Part shown: positions 43,229-55,086 of the stretch, one piece after another | Numbering within the stretch: the first letter of the stretch is position 1 | Layout of the letters: the number at the start of each line of letters is the position of its first letter | Assembly: GCA_036426205.1 (NCBI GenBank) | Contig: CM071573.1 | Location: forward strand, 70,528,817 to 70,592,816 | Length of the DNA stretch: 64,000 nt | Reading direction: 5' to 3' | From: Ascaphus truei | Lineage: Eukaryota; Chordata; Amphibia; Anura; Ascaphidae | The notes under the pieces: model-generated | Database searches by the model: none | What the model was told of the DNA's origin: nothing | The model's input: only the letters and a program-made list of their open reading frames with translations | Position numbers and translations under genes: made by a program

Positions 43229-44008
43229 GTAAGCCAAATATTGAATGTATGTAAATGTCTTTTTTCAGGTTTTTTTATTGTATTTATTTATTTCAATGTT
43301 TGTGATTGTCCATTGACTGCTAATGTATGAATCTGTGCCCCTTTAGGGTACAGATAAATACAGTGACAGGCAATGCATTTTTTGGCAAATGCTTGTTTTC
43401 AATTGATTGTTATTTTTTCTATTTATGTTTATTGTTAGGATTAAATTGTTTGGAATTTAGATGCCTTGTTTATAGTACATTTTAGGATTGGTTAGCATTT
43501 TAAATTAATTAATTGTTTTGTTGGCTAGTGGTTTTATTTATTTAATTGATTGGTTGGCTAGTGGTTTTATTTCTTGAATAGTTTGCTTGGATAGGTGTTT
43601 ATTTTATTTAATTCTTATGTTTGGAATAACATAATTTTAATTATTTTGCTATTTTGGTGATATATACATTTTAGTGATGTGTACTATTAGGCTATCTAGT
43701 TGTTTTATTGTTGGGGTGTTTAGGTGCTTGTGTTTTTATTTAATTAGTGTGTATTTTTGGCATTAATGATTTTTATTAGGTTGACCATTGAGTGCTATAG
43801 TGGCTTATCATGCCCATATATAGGTATGATATAGCACTGTGCCAATCAATGGGTAGAGGGTGGGTATAGTGGCTCTTGGGTGGGTGGTTATGCCTCCTGG
43901 GTGGGTAGCGGGGGAGGGTGGGTTAACCTCTTAATTACTATAGCAGTTATTAATCAGTGATTAAGGAGTTAGGGGCCTTAAATTATATTTTTTCATGTAC
44001 TCTTGCAG

Positions 44009-44066
44009 GCAACGGAGGACATGGACCTGCAGTATGCTGACGAGGACACCCTTCATGATGGCAGGG
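44009..44066 (+). other. candidate 58-bp internal exon of the TIR element
   Basis: Flanked by a pyrimidine-rich acceptor TACTCTTGCAG| and donor GGCAGGG|GTAAGT. In the open frame it reads ATEDMDLQYADEDTLHDGRG, acidic. The coding frame relation to the upstream exon is unproven. Confidence 0.4.
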
Positions 44067-44522
44067 GTAAGTAGAAAGTTTTATTTACTTTATTTATTGC
44101 TTGCTGGCTAATGTTTGATTTTATAATGGGCAAATGAGCGATTGTCCATATCTGGATAATAGTTATTTTGCCCATTAATGTACTGTATGTGTTGTGGGGG
44201 GTTGTTGTTGGTAGAGGAGGTGGGTAGTAGGGTTGTTGTGTTTATTTTTGTTTCTTGGGGGTAGAGGGATTATGTGAAGGGGGAGTAGCGGGACTGGTTA
44301 ACCCCTTCATTACCATAGCGGTTCCCACTGCTATGGTAGTGAAGCGGTTAACTCCTTCCGCAAGCTTCCAGGCAGGCCTAAGTACCCAGACTGGGACTAC
44401 TACCCCCTTCATCCACCCCCTCTGCCCCAAGAAACAGGTTATGGAGGTTTAACCCATTAATTGCTTTAGCGGCTAGCCGTTACGGTAATTAACCTGTTTT
44501 AATATACATTTTAATACTATTG

Positions 44523-44776
44523 TAGATGAGCAGGGGGTCTCCGGAGCAGATCCGCGTTGATTTGAGGTCCGGGGACCCCCTGCTTCCCAAGATACAGGCC
44601 CCGTTATGGGTTGCCAGCATCTCCTATGCATTTTATTCCCACTGTCACGTGACGCGAGACATTTCAATTCATAGGAGATACTGGAACCCCATAAGAGGGC
44701 CTGTATCTCGGGAATCAGGGGGTCCCCAGACCTGAAATCAACGCGGTTCTGCTCCGGAGAACCCCTGCTCATCTAC
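44523..44776. mobile_element. nested foldback element
   Basis: TAGATGAGCAGGGGGTCTCC..GCGTTGATTTGAGGTC..GGACCCCCTG is mirrored by CAGGGGGTCCCCAGACCTGA..CAACGCGGTTCTGCTCCGGA..CCCCTGCTCATCTA. Arms of ~110 bp pair closely. It is inserted inside the larger TIR element. Confidence 0.88.
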
Positions 44777-45054
44777 ACTAGTATTAAAATGTATATTAAA
44801 ATCTTGCAATCGCTGGCGAGATATGCGCAGGGAGAGGCGGCGCTCTCTGTGCAGCTCTCTCTGCAGCTGGAACAAATCGCCGGGTGAGCCCTTTTGAGAG
44901 AGACGATCATCATGTCGCCGGCTACTCGCCCGTTTTGGGAATTTTGCTATCACAGGTAATCGAGGCTTTCTGAATACCGTGATAGCATTGCTCAAAAAAC
45001 TGGCGGCGTAAGCGGCCCAGTGATTAATAGCCTATAAAATAAGACCCAATATAT

Positions 45055-45570
45055 TTAAAGCAGCAATACTACATTCCTCCTTTTTCTTTTTTGTCTAATG
45101 TAATGTTTTTTGTGACAATGTATCTACGTTCCTACCTAAGCTGGCAATCATTTGGAGCTCCTGTTATAAATCTGTAAATATCCTGATTGTGTGCCTGACA
45201 TAATGGCCGCCTTTCAGTTTGAAGTCAATCCTCAGCAGCTACAATGTAGCCTTATATTATTACTAAGGGAACATTATCTATTGTAACAGTTTGCAAATCA
45301 AACTGCTGGGAACATTGGCAACACATTATCACAAACAGGAAAATGTATGCAAAGATCTTGCATTGCTAGGATGGTGGGCTAAAGCCTGCTATAGAAATCA
45401 ATGGATGCTTTAAAACTCATTAAAAATTATATTAAGAGTTGGACAGAAGGGAAAAAAATAAAAAAAATAAAAAATAACCAGTTACTGTTATCTAATACTA
45501 CAGAACTGATTTATTTAAAAAAAAATAAAAAACAACAACATATAAGATTCTACATGTTTTGCTCCTTTAA
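45055..45570. mobile_element. family C TTAA-flanked MITE, inverted copy
   Basis: TTAAAGCAGCAATACTACAT left; TTAAAGGAGCAAAACATGTA right (reverse complement). The body is the reverse complement of the 28401-28912 body (CAAAGATCTTGCATTGCT). Confidence 0.88.
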
Positions 45571-45911
45571 AGCAAAAATCCCATCCAAAATTGAAATAGA
45601 TGGATTCGAACCGGGGTGGGGGTCCCCAGAGCTCAACCTCGCTATTTTCATCTCCGGAGATCCCTCTGTCTCCCCGTGCTAGTTACAGTTTTACGTGCCA
45701 GCTCACTTCCTGGCTTCTTAAAAGATGCTGTCCGCTGTCATCCAATAGGAAGCCGTCATCCGTCACAGCTTCCTATTGGCTCGTGGTTTGGCGGTCATAC
45801 CTAAAACCGTTCAGTCTTTTGGAATCTAGGAGCTCCCCGGTTCAAATCCTGTTTAAAAAATAATCAAAAAAAGAATGTGTTAAAACGGAGCAGCTGGGAT
45901 TTCTGTGTCAA
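45567..45911. mobile_element. family C MITE sharing its TTAA with the previous copy
   Basis: Begins TTAAAGCAAAAATCCCATCC at the TTAA that ends the neighbour. The interior has GTCATCCAATAGGAAGCCGT / CAGCTTCCTATTGGCTCG. The right end GCTGGGATTTCTGTG is followed by TCAA, a mutated TTAA. Confidence 0.75.
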
Positions 45912-46303
45912 TCTCTGGAATCGGACAGTACCAGTAGTTGGAGCTGAAACAGTCACTTTGAAGATATTCTTTTCCCAACCATGTAAAAAGTATATAGTTT
46001 GGGCGTTATGGCTTCCTTGAAATACTCTGTTAAAACATATTGCTTGTACATAATGCCGGCAAGTATATAAATAATATAATAATAATAATAAATAAATAAT
46101 GCCGGCTACATGGAAAACCGATACATTGTTGGCATGTGGTTTATTTTCAAAAATGACCAAGAGAGGAACTTGATGAGGGAAAACCTGCAGGTTTAATGCA
46201 TTTTGATGATTTCAAGTGGAGAATGAGCTTCAGGCGTTTTACTTAGAGAGTGATGAGATTGGAGCACGCGCGTTTATAATCATACAAGCAGCTTCATTAT
46301 ACA

Positions 46304-46366
46304 GTACAAAGAGAGAGAGAAAGGAGAGAGAGAGGAGAAAGAGAAAAGAGAGAGAGAGAGAGAGAT
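46304..46366. repeat. (GA)n-rich tract
   Basis: AGAGAGAGAAAGGAGAGAGA and similar purine-only sequence. Confidence 0.93.
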
Positions 46367-46409
46367 GCCCAATATTGAACATTAATATAATGCAAGGAAG
46401 GGGAATGTT

Positions 46410-46600
46410 TAAACCAGTGTTCCAACTCCAGTCCTCAGGGAACCCCAACAGGTCAGGTCTTAAGGATATCCCTGCTCCAGCACGGTGGTCAGTCAAAATC
46501 ACTGAGCCGCTGATTGACCCACCTGTGCTGGAGCAGGGATATCCTTAAGACCTGACCTGTTGGGGTTCCCCGAGGACTGGAGTTGGGAAACACTGGTTTA
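46410..46600. mobile_element. family A palindromic MITE copy
   Basis: AAACCAGTGTTCCAACTCCA..AACCCCAACAGGTCAGGTCT and mirrored AGACCTGACCTGTTGGGGTT..GGAGTTGGGAAACACTGGTTT. The outer ends (CAGTGTTCC) differ from the CAGGGGTGG members, making it a subfamily. Confidence 0.92.
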
Positions 46601-47905
46601 AATAAATCAGACTGTGGCATCTGCAGAAGGGTCGTAAATGGTTCAGAAAGCTCGCACATGTTACCATCTGCTATCTGTGACCTGAATATTTTTGACATCC
46701 TAAAATTACAGGTGTCAGACTGTCTTGCATTACATATATGTTTATCTTGTAAACTCCATGTTGACCTGTGCAGAATTTCTCCGTCTACATGCATAGTCAT
46801 ATAAGTAGTTTTACGCTTTTGTAAACACAGGTAATTTTTCCTTATGACTTTAGACAATGAAGCTATGTATCCAGGTGCGCATGTGGGCATTTTGCCATTA
46901 AAATGGCTTTAAAAATGCAAGATAGAAAATGTCTCTCTCTCTCTCCGCTGCATTTATAATAATACACATATTCCGCATGACTCGTAGTCAAGTGAGCTGT
47001 CAAACCCCTTCTTCTTTGTGTATAAATGATAATCATGGTTCCCTTTTAAAGGAGTTCTCCAACACATCTGATCTATAACAATGTTTCATTGTTTTACCTG
47101 TATAATACATTTCTTACCATTTTACTACATTCTTTTGTTTATTTTTTGATTTGATAAAACCCATGCACAGCAAGAAACAGAGTAAAGAAACGAGACGGAA
47201 TATGTGACAAAGTAATGGTCAGCGATCCTGTGAGCCTCATAAAGCCGCCAGTTTTAACGCTCTACCAACTTCATCACACCATCTGCACTGACCCTTTCCA
47301 CGGACTCGACCCAAACCAAACATGGTGTCAAGGAATGGTCCCAAAGTCCACACGGTCACCCGCAGTGTGTATTGCACAACAACAGGGTAATAAGAGGCGT
47401 GGCTCTTATTCTGCATTATTTAGCAATTTGGAGATTGATTATGTGGAAGCAATTACTTCACATATGACGGGATATATCAATTTCACAGGCTACGTCGTTT
47501 TAAAGCTGTCTTTTTCATACAAAGGACCATCATTTTCGGAAGGGCTAAACATTATTCCAGCCGAGACACCACAGATAATTTATGGGTATGTTTATATCAG
47601 CACAAAGAACAGTTGGGTTTCATGTGCTGAAATGTAGTACTTGCGGGCTTGTAAAACGTACCTACAGATGTATCAGGCGTTATTGCTGCAGCTGGCGTGT
47701 TGTTGTGTGACACGCACAAGATGACAGTGGGAGCAGACACCATTGTGTCTGCATTAGCCGCGCGCAAAAAGGACCGCGCTAATGTTATTTCACTCATTGG
47801 TGCACACCGTCAAGTGCAGTACCATCTGTACATTACATTACACTCTGTGCGACATACCCTGTATATAGACAGCCAGGGGTTACACAACCTCGGGCTTGGT
47901 AGGGT
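46601..47905. other. no recognised feature
   Basis: About 1.3 kb. A 140-codon plus-strand frame at 47215-47637 starts in low-complexity sequence and has no domain signature, so I treat it as chance. CTCTCTCTCTC at 46931 is a small simple repeat. Confidence 0.5.
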
Positions 47906-48347
47906 TTAAATGAGCAATCCAAGCCGTTTTTTATTTTCTTATTTATTTTTTTACATAGGATTGAAGCAGGGGGTCTCCGGAGCTGAACCCCATTAATCTC
48001 AGCTCCGAGGATCCCCTGCGTCCTGACATACAGACCTCCAATGGAGGTGCCGGTATCTCCTGCAAGTTTAAAGCCCCCCGCATCACGTGGGCCAATAGGA
48101 AGCCGCACCGGATGACAACACGGTTTCCTATTGGCCCGCAGGGCGCGGGAGCTTTGAAACTGCCATTATGTGAATCCTGGTAGCCGAACCAGAGTGGCTA
48201 CCAACACCCCCTATGGAGGTAAATATCTCTAGAAACAAGGGGCCCCCAGAGCTGAAATGAATGGGGTTCAGCTCCGGAGACCCCCTGCTTCAATCCTATG
48301 CAAAAAAAAAGAAGGAAAAAAAGCGCCAGCTTGGACAGCCGCTTTAA
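47906..48347. mobile_element. family C TTAA-flanked palindromic MITE
   Basis: TTAAATGAGCAATCCAAGCC left; TTAAAGCGGCTGTCCAAGCT right (reverse complement). Inner arms GGGGGTCTCCGGAGCTGAAC / TTCAGCTCCGGAGACCCCCT and CCAATAGGAAGCCGC / GGTTTCCTATTGGCC. Confidence 0.92.
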
Positions 48348-48363
48348 AACACTTTAAAAAAAA

Positions 48364-49108
48364 GGCTAAGGCCCCGCTGCACGGGCCGACGCGCCCACAC
48401 TGCGTCCAGTCGGCGCGTGTACAGCACTTCACCGCTATCTGCGGTCTTTAGGGAGCCGGTTTTAGGTGCAGGGGGCATGGCCAAATGGGTCGGGTGGGCG
48501 GGGCCATGCTGGAGGGCGCGACCATAGGTTTTATATAGATAGATCTTATGCTTTTACCCCTACAATTCTGCCCAGCTTAATAGTTTAATAGTTCAGCAGA
48601 CAATATATAGCTTTATCAGAAGTTACGCAGACATTCACAAAAACAGAACAGTGTTTATCAGCAGTTAAACACATAGTTTACCCTCTATGGGTTTGCGGTC
48701 TGACTATGCCTAGCTGCCTCATTTGAACTCACTATGGGCCATAGTGATTACTTTGCTCTTGTATTGCTGCTTTTTGTAAGAAAACCTGGAGGGCTGTTGT
48801 GGTTTCAGTGAGCCTGTGTGTGCTGTGTGTGCTGTGTGAGCCCGTGTGTGCTGTGTGTGCTGTGTGAGCCCATGTGTGCTGTGTGCAGTGAGCCCCTGTG
48901 CCCACCCCCCTGCCGGCGGTCTCCCCTCCTCATTGGCTGACTCATGCACCACGTGACGCGTCAGCGATTCTGATCACCAGAAGCTTGTAGCTCTGGCCGG
49001 CTGACGCGTCGCAGCACGCAGTCAGCCACATCGTAAGGAGCCAGCGGGGACTGGTGGTCCACGCGCACGCGGTCATGCGCGCCGCCGACCGCAGCAGGGC
49101 CTCAGCCT
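48364..49108. mobile_element. D-type TIR element, second copy of the 10125-10946 type
   Basis: Left GGCTAAGGCCCCGCTGCACG; right (reverse complement) AGGCTGAGGCCCTGCTGCGG. Shares CGCTATCTGCGGTCTTTAGG and CACGTGACGCGTCAGC with the 10-kb copy. Contains a ~28-bp GTGTGCTGTGTGTGCTGTGTGAGCCC tandem (48815-48895) where the other copy has CA repeats. Confidence 0.82.
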
Positions 49109-50344
49109 AAGCAGGAAAATCTGATACGTGCCATGATAATATTTACATCATGTAACCCCTCCTACTGACACCCCAAATTACAAGGAGACAAGTGCCTCGT
49201 TTTTGCAAAATCATTACTCCAAATGTCATTTAGCAACAACCTTAGTGTTGAACAAAATGCAAAGGCCACTTCAGTACTGAAGAGGTTTATTGACAACAAG
49301 GAAAATGCTGTTAAGAAAAATGTTTTTGTCTTGGAGAGAGCACGAAGCAGGAAATACATCCCATTACATATTGATGTGAAAGATTTCACATTGTGCATAA
49401 TTGCAGCATGAATCTCTAAAGCCATTTATCTGTTGCTTCCATCGAATGGAAATCACGGATGTTCCGAAATTATCCAGTTCAATTCATCTCCAATCCACAG
49501 ATAAGGATCTCGAAAACAATCTTTTTCTTGTGGTAAACACTGTGCAGCTGTTCATTTTGCACAATAGGGGAGAAGACAAGAAGATATATTGGTTGGTACA
49601 ACTGGAATAAATTGTATAAGCTGCAGTTTCAGAGAGAAGCTTCTCAAAGCCAATTCACAGCTCACCACTCAAAAGAAGCTTGTGAAGTAATTTCTTCTAT
49701 CAAAGAAAAGAGAAATTGGTTAGAAATGACTTTAAAACACCCTTTAAAATATGAGTGAACTACCTTAAAAATATCCTTTAAGGACTATGATTCATTCAGA
49801 TAACTCAAATCTTCTTCCGAAATGTTTTATTTATTACATGATTATTTTTTTAGACGGATTTATATGTTCAGTGGTTTGTATATAATGGTCGTAGGAGTCA
49901 ACGTATATAAATAGCTGTGCTGCATGTTTATATATACACACACACACACATAGTAAGAAAACTGTAGGTTTACTTAGGGGTTAAAGTAGAAGACGAGGAT
50001 CCAGGTAATTGTATTCATTTAAAATTCGTAGAAATTATATGTCATCTTGTCAAGGTTTTAACAAGATCGATGGTCTACTAGGAAATACCAATTTTTACAA
50101 AGGTCATCCCAATATGTCTGTGGAAATGGAAAACCTGAAGATCAATAATTCTTGGGAAGGGCCAGCTGAACACATACATGGAATAACATGTCTTATTATG
50201 ATTAACCTTATTACAGCGTATGGGGTCATCAAAGCACTGGCTACAATGTTTTTCTTGCTATGTTTTCACCTTTTCTCATTTCAGTGGCATAGTGATTAAT
50301 ATAGCAACCTCTGCTGGCTTAATATGTATATATGGCAATGGCCA
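49109..50344. other. no recognised feature
   Basis: A 62-codon plus-strand frame (49223-49411) has no similarity I recognise. The rest is AT-rich. Confidence 0.5.
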
Positions 50345-50800
50345 GTGGCGAATTAAGACCCTCTGGGGCCCCTAGGCACCAAAACTTTGGGGGCTTTTCC
50401 TTGCCCCCCTCCTGCAGCGACATGACGTTGCATCGTCATATGATGTCGCATTGTCATAGCAATGCATTGCCATGTGACATCGCGGCGCCATTTGATGTTG
50501 GGTCACCATGACAACGCAATGCTACAGGAGGAGGGCCGCTCTGGAGAAGATAAGAGACACCCCTCTCTCTCTTACACACACACCTCACCTTGGGGGAGGT
50601 CCGGGGATTCTGGAGCTCCCTCCTCCAGCTCCTACCTCTGGTCGGGCGGAAGTTGGATCCCGGCACCCACAGGAGAAGGGAGAGTACGGCAGACAGTGAC
50701 CGCCAGGCTGCTTCATGGAGAGCCGCAGCAACCTATGGGAGCCCCCTAAGCTTGGGGGGCCCTAGGCATGTGCCTACTGTGCCTAGCGGGTAATCCGGCA
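50345..50800. mobile_element. interspersed DNA-transposon-like repeat
   Basis: CCAGTGGCGAATTAAGACCC..GGGGCCCCTAGGCAC at the left and GGGGGGCCCTAGGCATGTGC..GCGGGTAATCCGGCAC at the right are inverted (GCCCCTAGGC / GGCCCTAGGC). The GGGTCACCATGACAACGCAA interior resembles the GTTGCCATGGCGACG block of the CAGGGGTGCG elements. Confidence 0.65.
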
Positions 50801-53050
50801 CATGGATGAACCTGGTTCAAACCCTATTGTCACTTCCTCTTGAGCAAGTCCCTTTGGGACATATTTACTAAGTGGTGCCAAGCCAAATGTCAATTAGCTA
50901 TAAGGTGCCGTATGGTTTCATACCATTTAAGAAGATAATTAGAGTAGCCCACCAGCCTGGAATGAAATTGAATATGAACTGATTTATTGAACCAATGTCA
51001 CGGTCAAAAAAAGGACCTTTTTCAAGATTAATTTCTGTACGCTTTAGATTCCTGATGGAAAATCTCTGAGTGCACATGTACTCAGAACTTTGCTTAGGGC
51101 CACTTAATAAATATGTTCCGTTATCTCCCTGTGTATCAGACTCCAAAACTGTAAATTATTCAGGCCAGGGCTCATTGTATCCAGAACAAATTAGGGGGTG
51201 GATAATCTCGCCATGAAATAAAAATATATATATAAAAATAGGAAATGGTGCAAAATGTTACAATACTCCAAAGTGATTAAAAATCAAATACCAATACACT
51301 CACAAGTGTAGGTAGTGATCGCACCTTTCCAAGGGTGAAGATCATCCCTTGTATACAGCAGTGGGTGGTTCTGGTAAGTATGTTCTCCCGGAATACTTTA
51401 AAAAATGAGAAGTATAAAATATAAAAGTCACGTAACAAAACTCACAGACACAGGTGAGTTATAAGCATATTGGACACAACAGGGCAGTCCTGAGCCTCCA
51501 ATCACTGATGTTAAGATGTCAGCGTTTGTATCCTGGCGTTCTCTGCAATGCCCCAACTTTGGCATGCTACAGCTTCCCAGTCGGCATGTGCGGGCCTTGC
51601 AGTGTGTTCACCTGTGTTCAGTCTCTCCTCGCATCCTTGTCCACTCCGATCGCCCTACGCCTTTCACTGCAACTTGCAGCTTCCTCAAGGGCCCTTAAGT
51701 ATTGTAACAAATGGCGCTATTTCCTTTCTTTCTATTTTTTATTTCATGCCCCGAGATCATCCGCACCCTAATTCATTCTGGATATACTGTTGAAGACAAG
51801 AGTTCTATCCAGGGGTTATATATTGTATTTTCAGAAACTTCAGTGATATTACCTTGACGTTTTGATACTGTTGTGAGGTCTTGCACATACTTTTTTTTTT
51901 TATCACCAAGGACTCATTGTGCCTCCAAAATTCTGTGCACAGCATTGAGTACACTAATTAAAAAAAATAAAAACTATTCAAACATGATATCTACAATGTT
52001 TCATAAAAGAATGGACACAATACTAAATACAACAACTGACTCTACAATAATATATATTTAAGAGAGAGGGTTTGGCTACCCTTAGACTGCCCATTGGTAC
52101 TCATTTGGAATGAATCGGACTCATTGGAACACAGGCTAACACCCTCCCATCTCACTCACTGGAGGACACAGTTACTTCCGTTAAGCATCAGTAGTCCTGT
52201 AGTATGCTTCGATTTAACTTTTAGTTTGGTTAAATCAGTCTTCCAGAATCTCACATCTCCTCTGGCTTGAAGCAGTATAGCTTGCCACAAGATGTGTGGA
52301 CTTTCATTATCTGAGATGTGGAATGTAGTTGTTCTTATCTGAAAGGTGCAAGTTGGTTGGCGTGCTGTGAGATGTGGAATGTCTCACTGATCAGGGTGGT
52401 GACATTTGGTTCCTGTGACTTGGAAACTGTTTTTTAGTTGCCTTCCATTTGGAGGTGACATTTGGTCGGCCTGATCTGAGTAGGTGGCAACATAATTTTG
52501 GCCTGCACTCAAGTAATAAGGAACAATGCCTTTCTGAACTATTATATGTGGATTGAGGTTTGATAGTTGTAAAGATCAAAGGGTGTAGATGACATTCAGC
52601 GGTTCAGCTCCATCAAAAAGACATATTAGTACGATAATTAGGTGCGAGTGTCACTTATTGAAAGACTGTTTCATTTATTTTTTTAGCATTAGTGGTCTCA
52701 GATTTCAATTGCGTTTCACCCTGACAAATCTAACATTTGCTCTAAAATGTCAAATCCCATATCTTATTCAGACTGGTCCTTGGAACATGACAGGCACCGG
52801 AATGGGACTTTGTAGGCTGTACACTTCTACAACATTTCACAAATCCTACCATAAATGTTTAGTAGGGCACAGCATAGGCGTCCTGTCAGTCTGACTGCAC
52901 TGGATGCAACTTTTTCTGTTTTGTATCTGCTTGTGTCAGCTTCCAGTGTAATAACAACTTGATAACCCAGCTTCTTACATCTGGATCAGGATCGGTTAAG
53001 CACCACATATGTCACAGCAGCTCATTTTGTCCATGTGCAGATTTTAATAC
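50801..53050. other. no recognised feature
   Basis: About 2.2 kb of AT-rich, largely unassigned DNA. Repeated TGAGATGTGGAATGT motifs at about 52312 and 52368 are minor internal repeats. Confidence 0.5.
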
Positions 53051-53056
53051 ACATAA

Positions 53057-53289
53057 GGCTGCGTCCATGTTTAGTGCTTGCGGGCAGAGGCGCGCTGAGG
53101 CGCGCTTCCGCTCGGCACTGAGCCCCTACAGCCGCAATGAGGGAAATTTTAAATCTTCGCGCTTGCCGGTCACTGGCCCGCCCGCCGACACGCCCCCCGG
53201 AAGGCGCGCTGTCTAAGGCCAGGGAAAGCACCTGCTTTCCCTCAGCCTCAGTGCGCCTCCGCACGCCAGGATTAACCATGACCAAGGCC
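53057..53289. mobile_element. D-type MITE (GGCTGCGTCCATG ends)
   Basis: GGCTGCGTCCATGTTTAGTG left; GGCCTTGGTCATGG right (reverse complement). The CpG-rich interior shares GAGGCGCGCTGAGG and GCTTTCCCTCAGCCT with 56189-56524. Confidence 0.82.
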
Positions 53290-53317
53290 TTATATTTGAT
53301 GTGCATTGCTTATATCA

Positions 53318-53490
53318 GTGGTTCTCAATTCCTGTTCTCAAGTACCCCCAACAGGTCAGGTTTTAAGAATATCCCTGCTTCAGCACAGGTGGCTCAATCA
53401 AAATGACAGCCACTGATTGAACCGCCTGTGCTGAAGCAGAGATATCCTTAAAACCTGGCCTGGTTGGGGGTACTTGAGAACTGGAGATAG
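53318..53490. mobile_element. family A palindromic MITE copy (CAGTGGTTCTC subtype)
   Basis: CAGTGGTTCTCAATTCCTGT..CCAACAGGTCAGGTTTTAAG and mirrored TTAAAACCTGGCCTGGTTGG..TTGAGAACTGGAG. Confidence 0.9.
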
Positions 53491-53588
53491 ATTGCTAAAT
53501 ATAACCAGTCATTGCCTCACTAAGTGATAAAGCAGACAAAACTGATGACAATAAAAAAATCAATGCATTTTTTCAATAGAAGGACTAT

Positions 53589-53917
53589 TTAAAACAGCAA
53601 TCCCGCCCATTTGTTTTATACACTCTCTTTTCTTTTACGGATTGTAAAATGGGGACGAGGATGCCACCCGGCTCCCAAGATACTTACCAGTGAAGTTACC
53701 GGGAGAAAACAAAATGGCCACCAAGCTGCGGAGCAATAGGAAGCTGCAATGTCAGGAAGGCCATTTAAATCCTCCACTCCCCCCACAAAACTAAGCGGTA
53801 ATACTGGAAACTTTACCAGCAAGTATCTTGGGTATGGGGGTTCAGCTTGAGGGGATCCCATGGTTCTCATCCTGTTCACAAAAAGGGAGCGTTGGCAGGG
53901 TGAGACTGGTGCTTTAA
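53589..53917. mobile_element. family C TTAA-flanked MITE
   Basis: TTAAAACAGCAATCCCGCCC left; TTAAAGCACCAGTCTCACCC right (reverse complement). The inner dyad CAAGATACTTACCAG / AGCAAGTATCTTGGG supports palindromic structure. Confidence 0.82.
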
Positions 53918-54595
53918 ATGCTGCATGTTACATACATGGGACCATAAAAAAAAAGCGTGCTTTATTGTAGATACATCTAAAAATAATGAATATTGTAAAC
54001 AGCTACAACCACAAATAAAAATACAAAATAACAAAATATATTTTTTAAGGGTTGATTTTCTAGTCATCCCGTCTGTATTTAACATTTTAATATTGCCATA
54101 GGCCCATAGGGTATTCCAGATTTGAGTTACTTACCCTATTAGATGCTTATTATGCTTTTAAACTTGAGTAGATCTGGCGGTCTCTTTTAGTTATGAGTCA
54201 CACACGAGCGTCGATCTAGAAGTGAATGAAAAGAACGGCCGGTATAAAGGATCTTCTGTTACTGGATAAACTGCTTGTACAAGGTTAGAAGTAATAGAAA
54301 GTTAATCTACTTGTATAGGGCTGCTTTGTCTAGAGTAGTAGGACTGGACATACTATGGTTGGTTTTTAGAGTATATATACATTAACTGTTATAGGGTCAA
54401 ATAACTATCAGTAGGTCACTTACTTCCAATTATGGTTAATTGACTTCAGAATCGAAATCCTTCCTTTTATCTGTTACATCTTTTTCAGAAGCTGGTGCCA
54501 AAGAGACAGCAAAGACAAGGAACCCAAGAGTTCCTCTGCATGTCTTTCATCTTCATGCAACCCACTGTCAAATCATGCCATACAGTGGTTGTTAT

Positions 54596-54650
54596 TAAAG
54601 AGAAGGATTCTGGGTAAGGAAATGCAAATGAGAACATAGTGTGCCGGGTT
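54596..54650 (-). mobile_element. family B repeat fragment
   Basis: AAGGATTCTGGGTAAGGAAA + TGCAAATGAGAACATAGTG is the reverse complement of the family B core. Confidence 0.75.
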
Positions 54651-54678
54651 ATCTCCCATAAAATGTGTATGTGTATAT

Positions 54679-54735
54679 ATTCTATTTCCTATGTGTGATA
54701 TATATACAGTATATATCACACACAGGAAATAGAAT
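54679..54735. repeat. 57-bp near-perfect palindrome
   Basis: ATTCTATTTCCTATGTGTGA..TCACACACAGGAAATAGAAT with ~27-bp arms and one mismatch around TATATACAGTATATA. Confidence 0.95.
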
Positions 54736-54974
54736 GAATGGGTTTGAAAGAAAACAAAAGTGTGTGACATCACAAAGGTGGAGAAATTAAAATGGTAAAG
54801 TGCCAGGCATAACACAAGAAGAGATAACCATCGTTGGACAAGATAGTACTCAAAAGACCAACAAAACGATCACAAGAAAGATGGGAGGATGAAATCAGAA
54901 AATGTGTTGGAGCAACATGGAGAGGCTACAACCGCAGTACCTGGAAGATCATTGGGTAAAGTCTTCATAATGTT

Positions 54975-54992
54975 ACACACACACACACACAA

Positions 54993-55033
<41 letters not shown>

Positions 55034-55085
55034 AAACACACACACACACACACACCACACACACAACACACACGTATATATATAA
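54975..55085. repeat. (CA)n microsatellite with a (TA)n end
   Basis: Over 40 CA units with occasional CCA breaks, then CGTATATATATAA, abutting an LTR. Confidence 0.97.
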
Positions 55086-55086
55086 T

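Larger units (their letters stand above)
42098..45047 (+). mobile_element. 2.95-kb TIR element with internal promoter and splice signals
   Basis: The left end GGGGCCCATTCTATAAGGC and the right end in reverse complement GGGTCTTATTTTATAGGC are an inverted pair, with AAT outside both (42095-42097, 45048-45050). Subterminal GCCTCGAT, GGCGATAA and AATCGCC motifs recur at both ends. The interior has a CRE/TATA block, a 5' exon with a ~50-codon open frame, a spliced-looking 58-bp exon, and a nested foldback (44523-44776). No transposase domain is visible. It may be a nonautonomous derivative of a PIF/Harbinger-like or other cut-and-paste element; the superfamily is unresolved. Confidence 0.7.

Noticed and set aside
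47215..47637. 140-codon plus-strand frame
   Set aside because: No motif, no splice context and no supporting composition. Length alone is within chance for 64 kb.
49223..49411. 62-codon Lys-rich frame on the plus strand
   Set aside because: No recognisable family, and no splice or promoter support.
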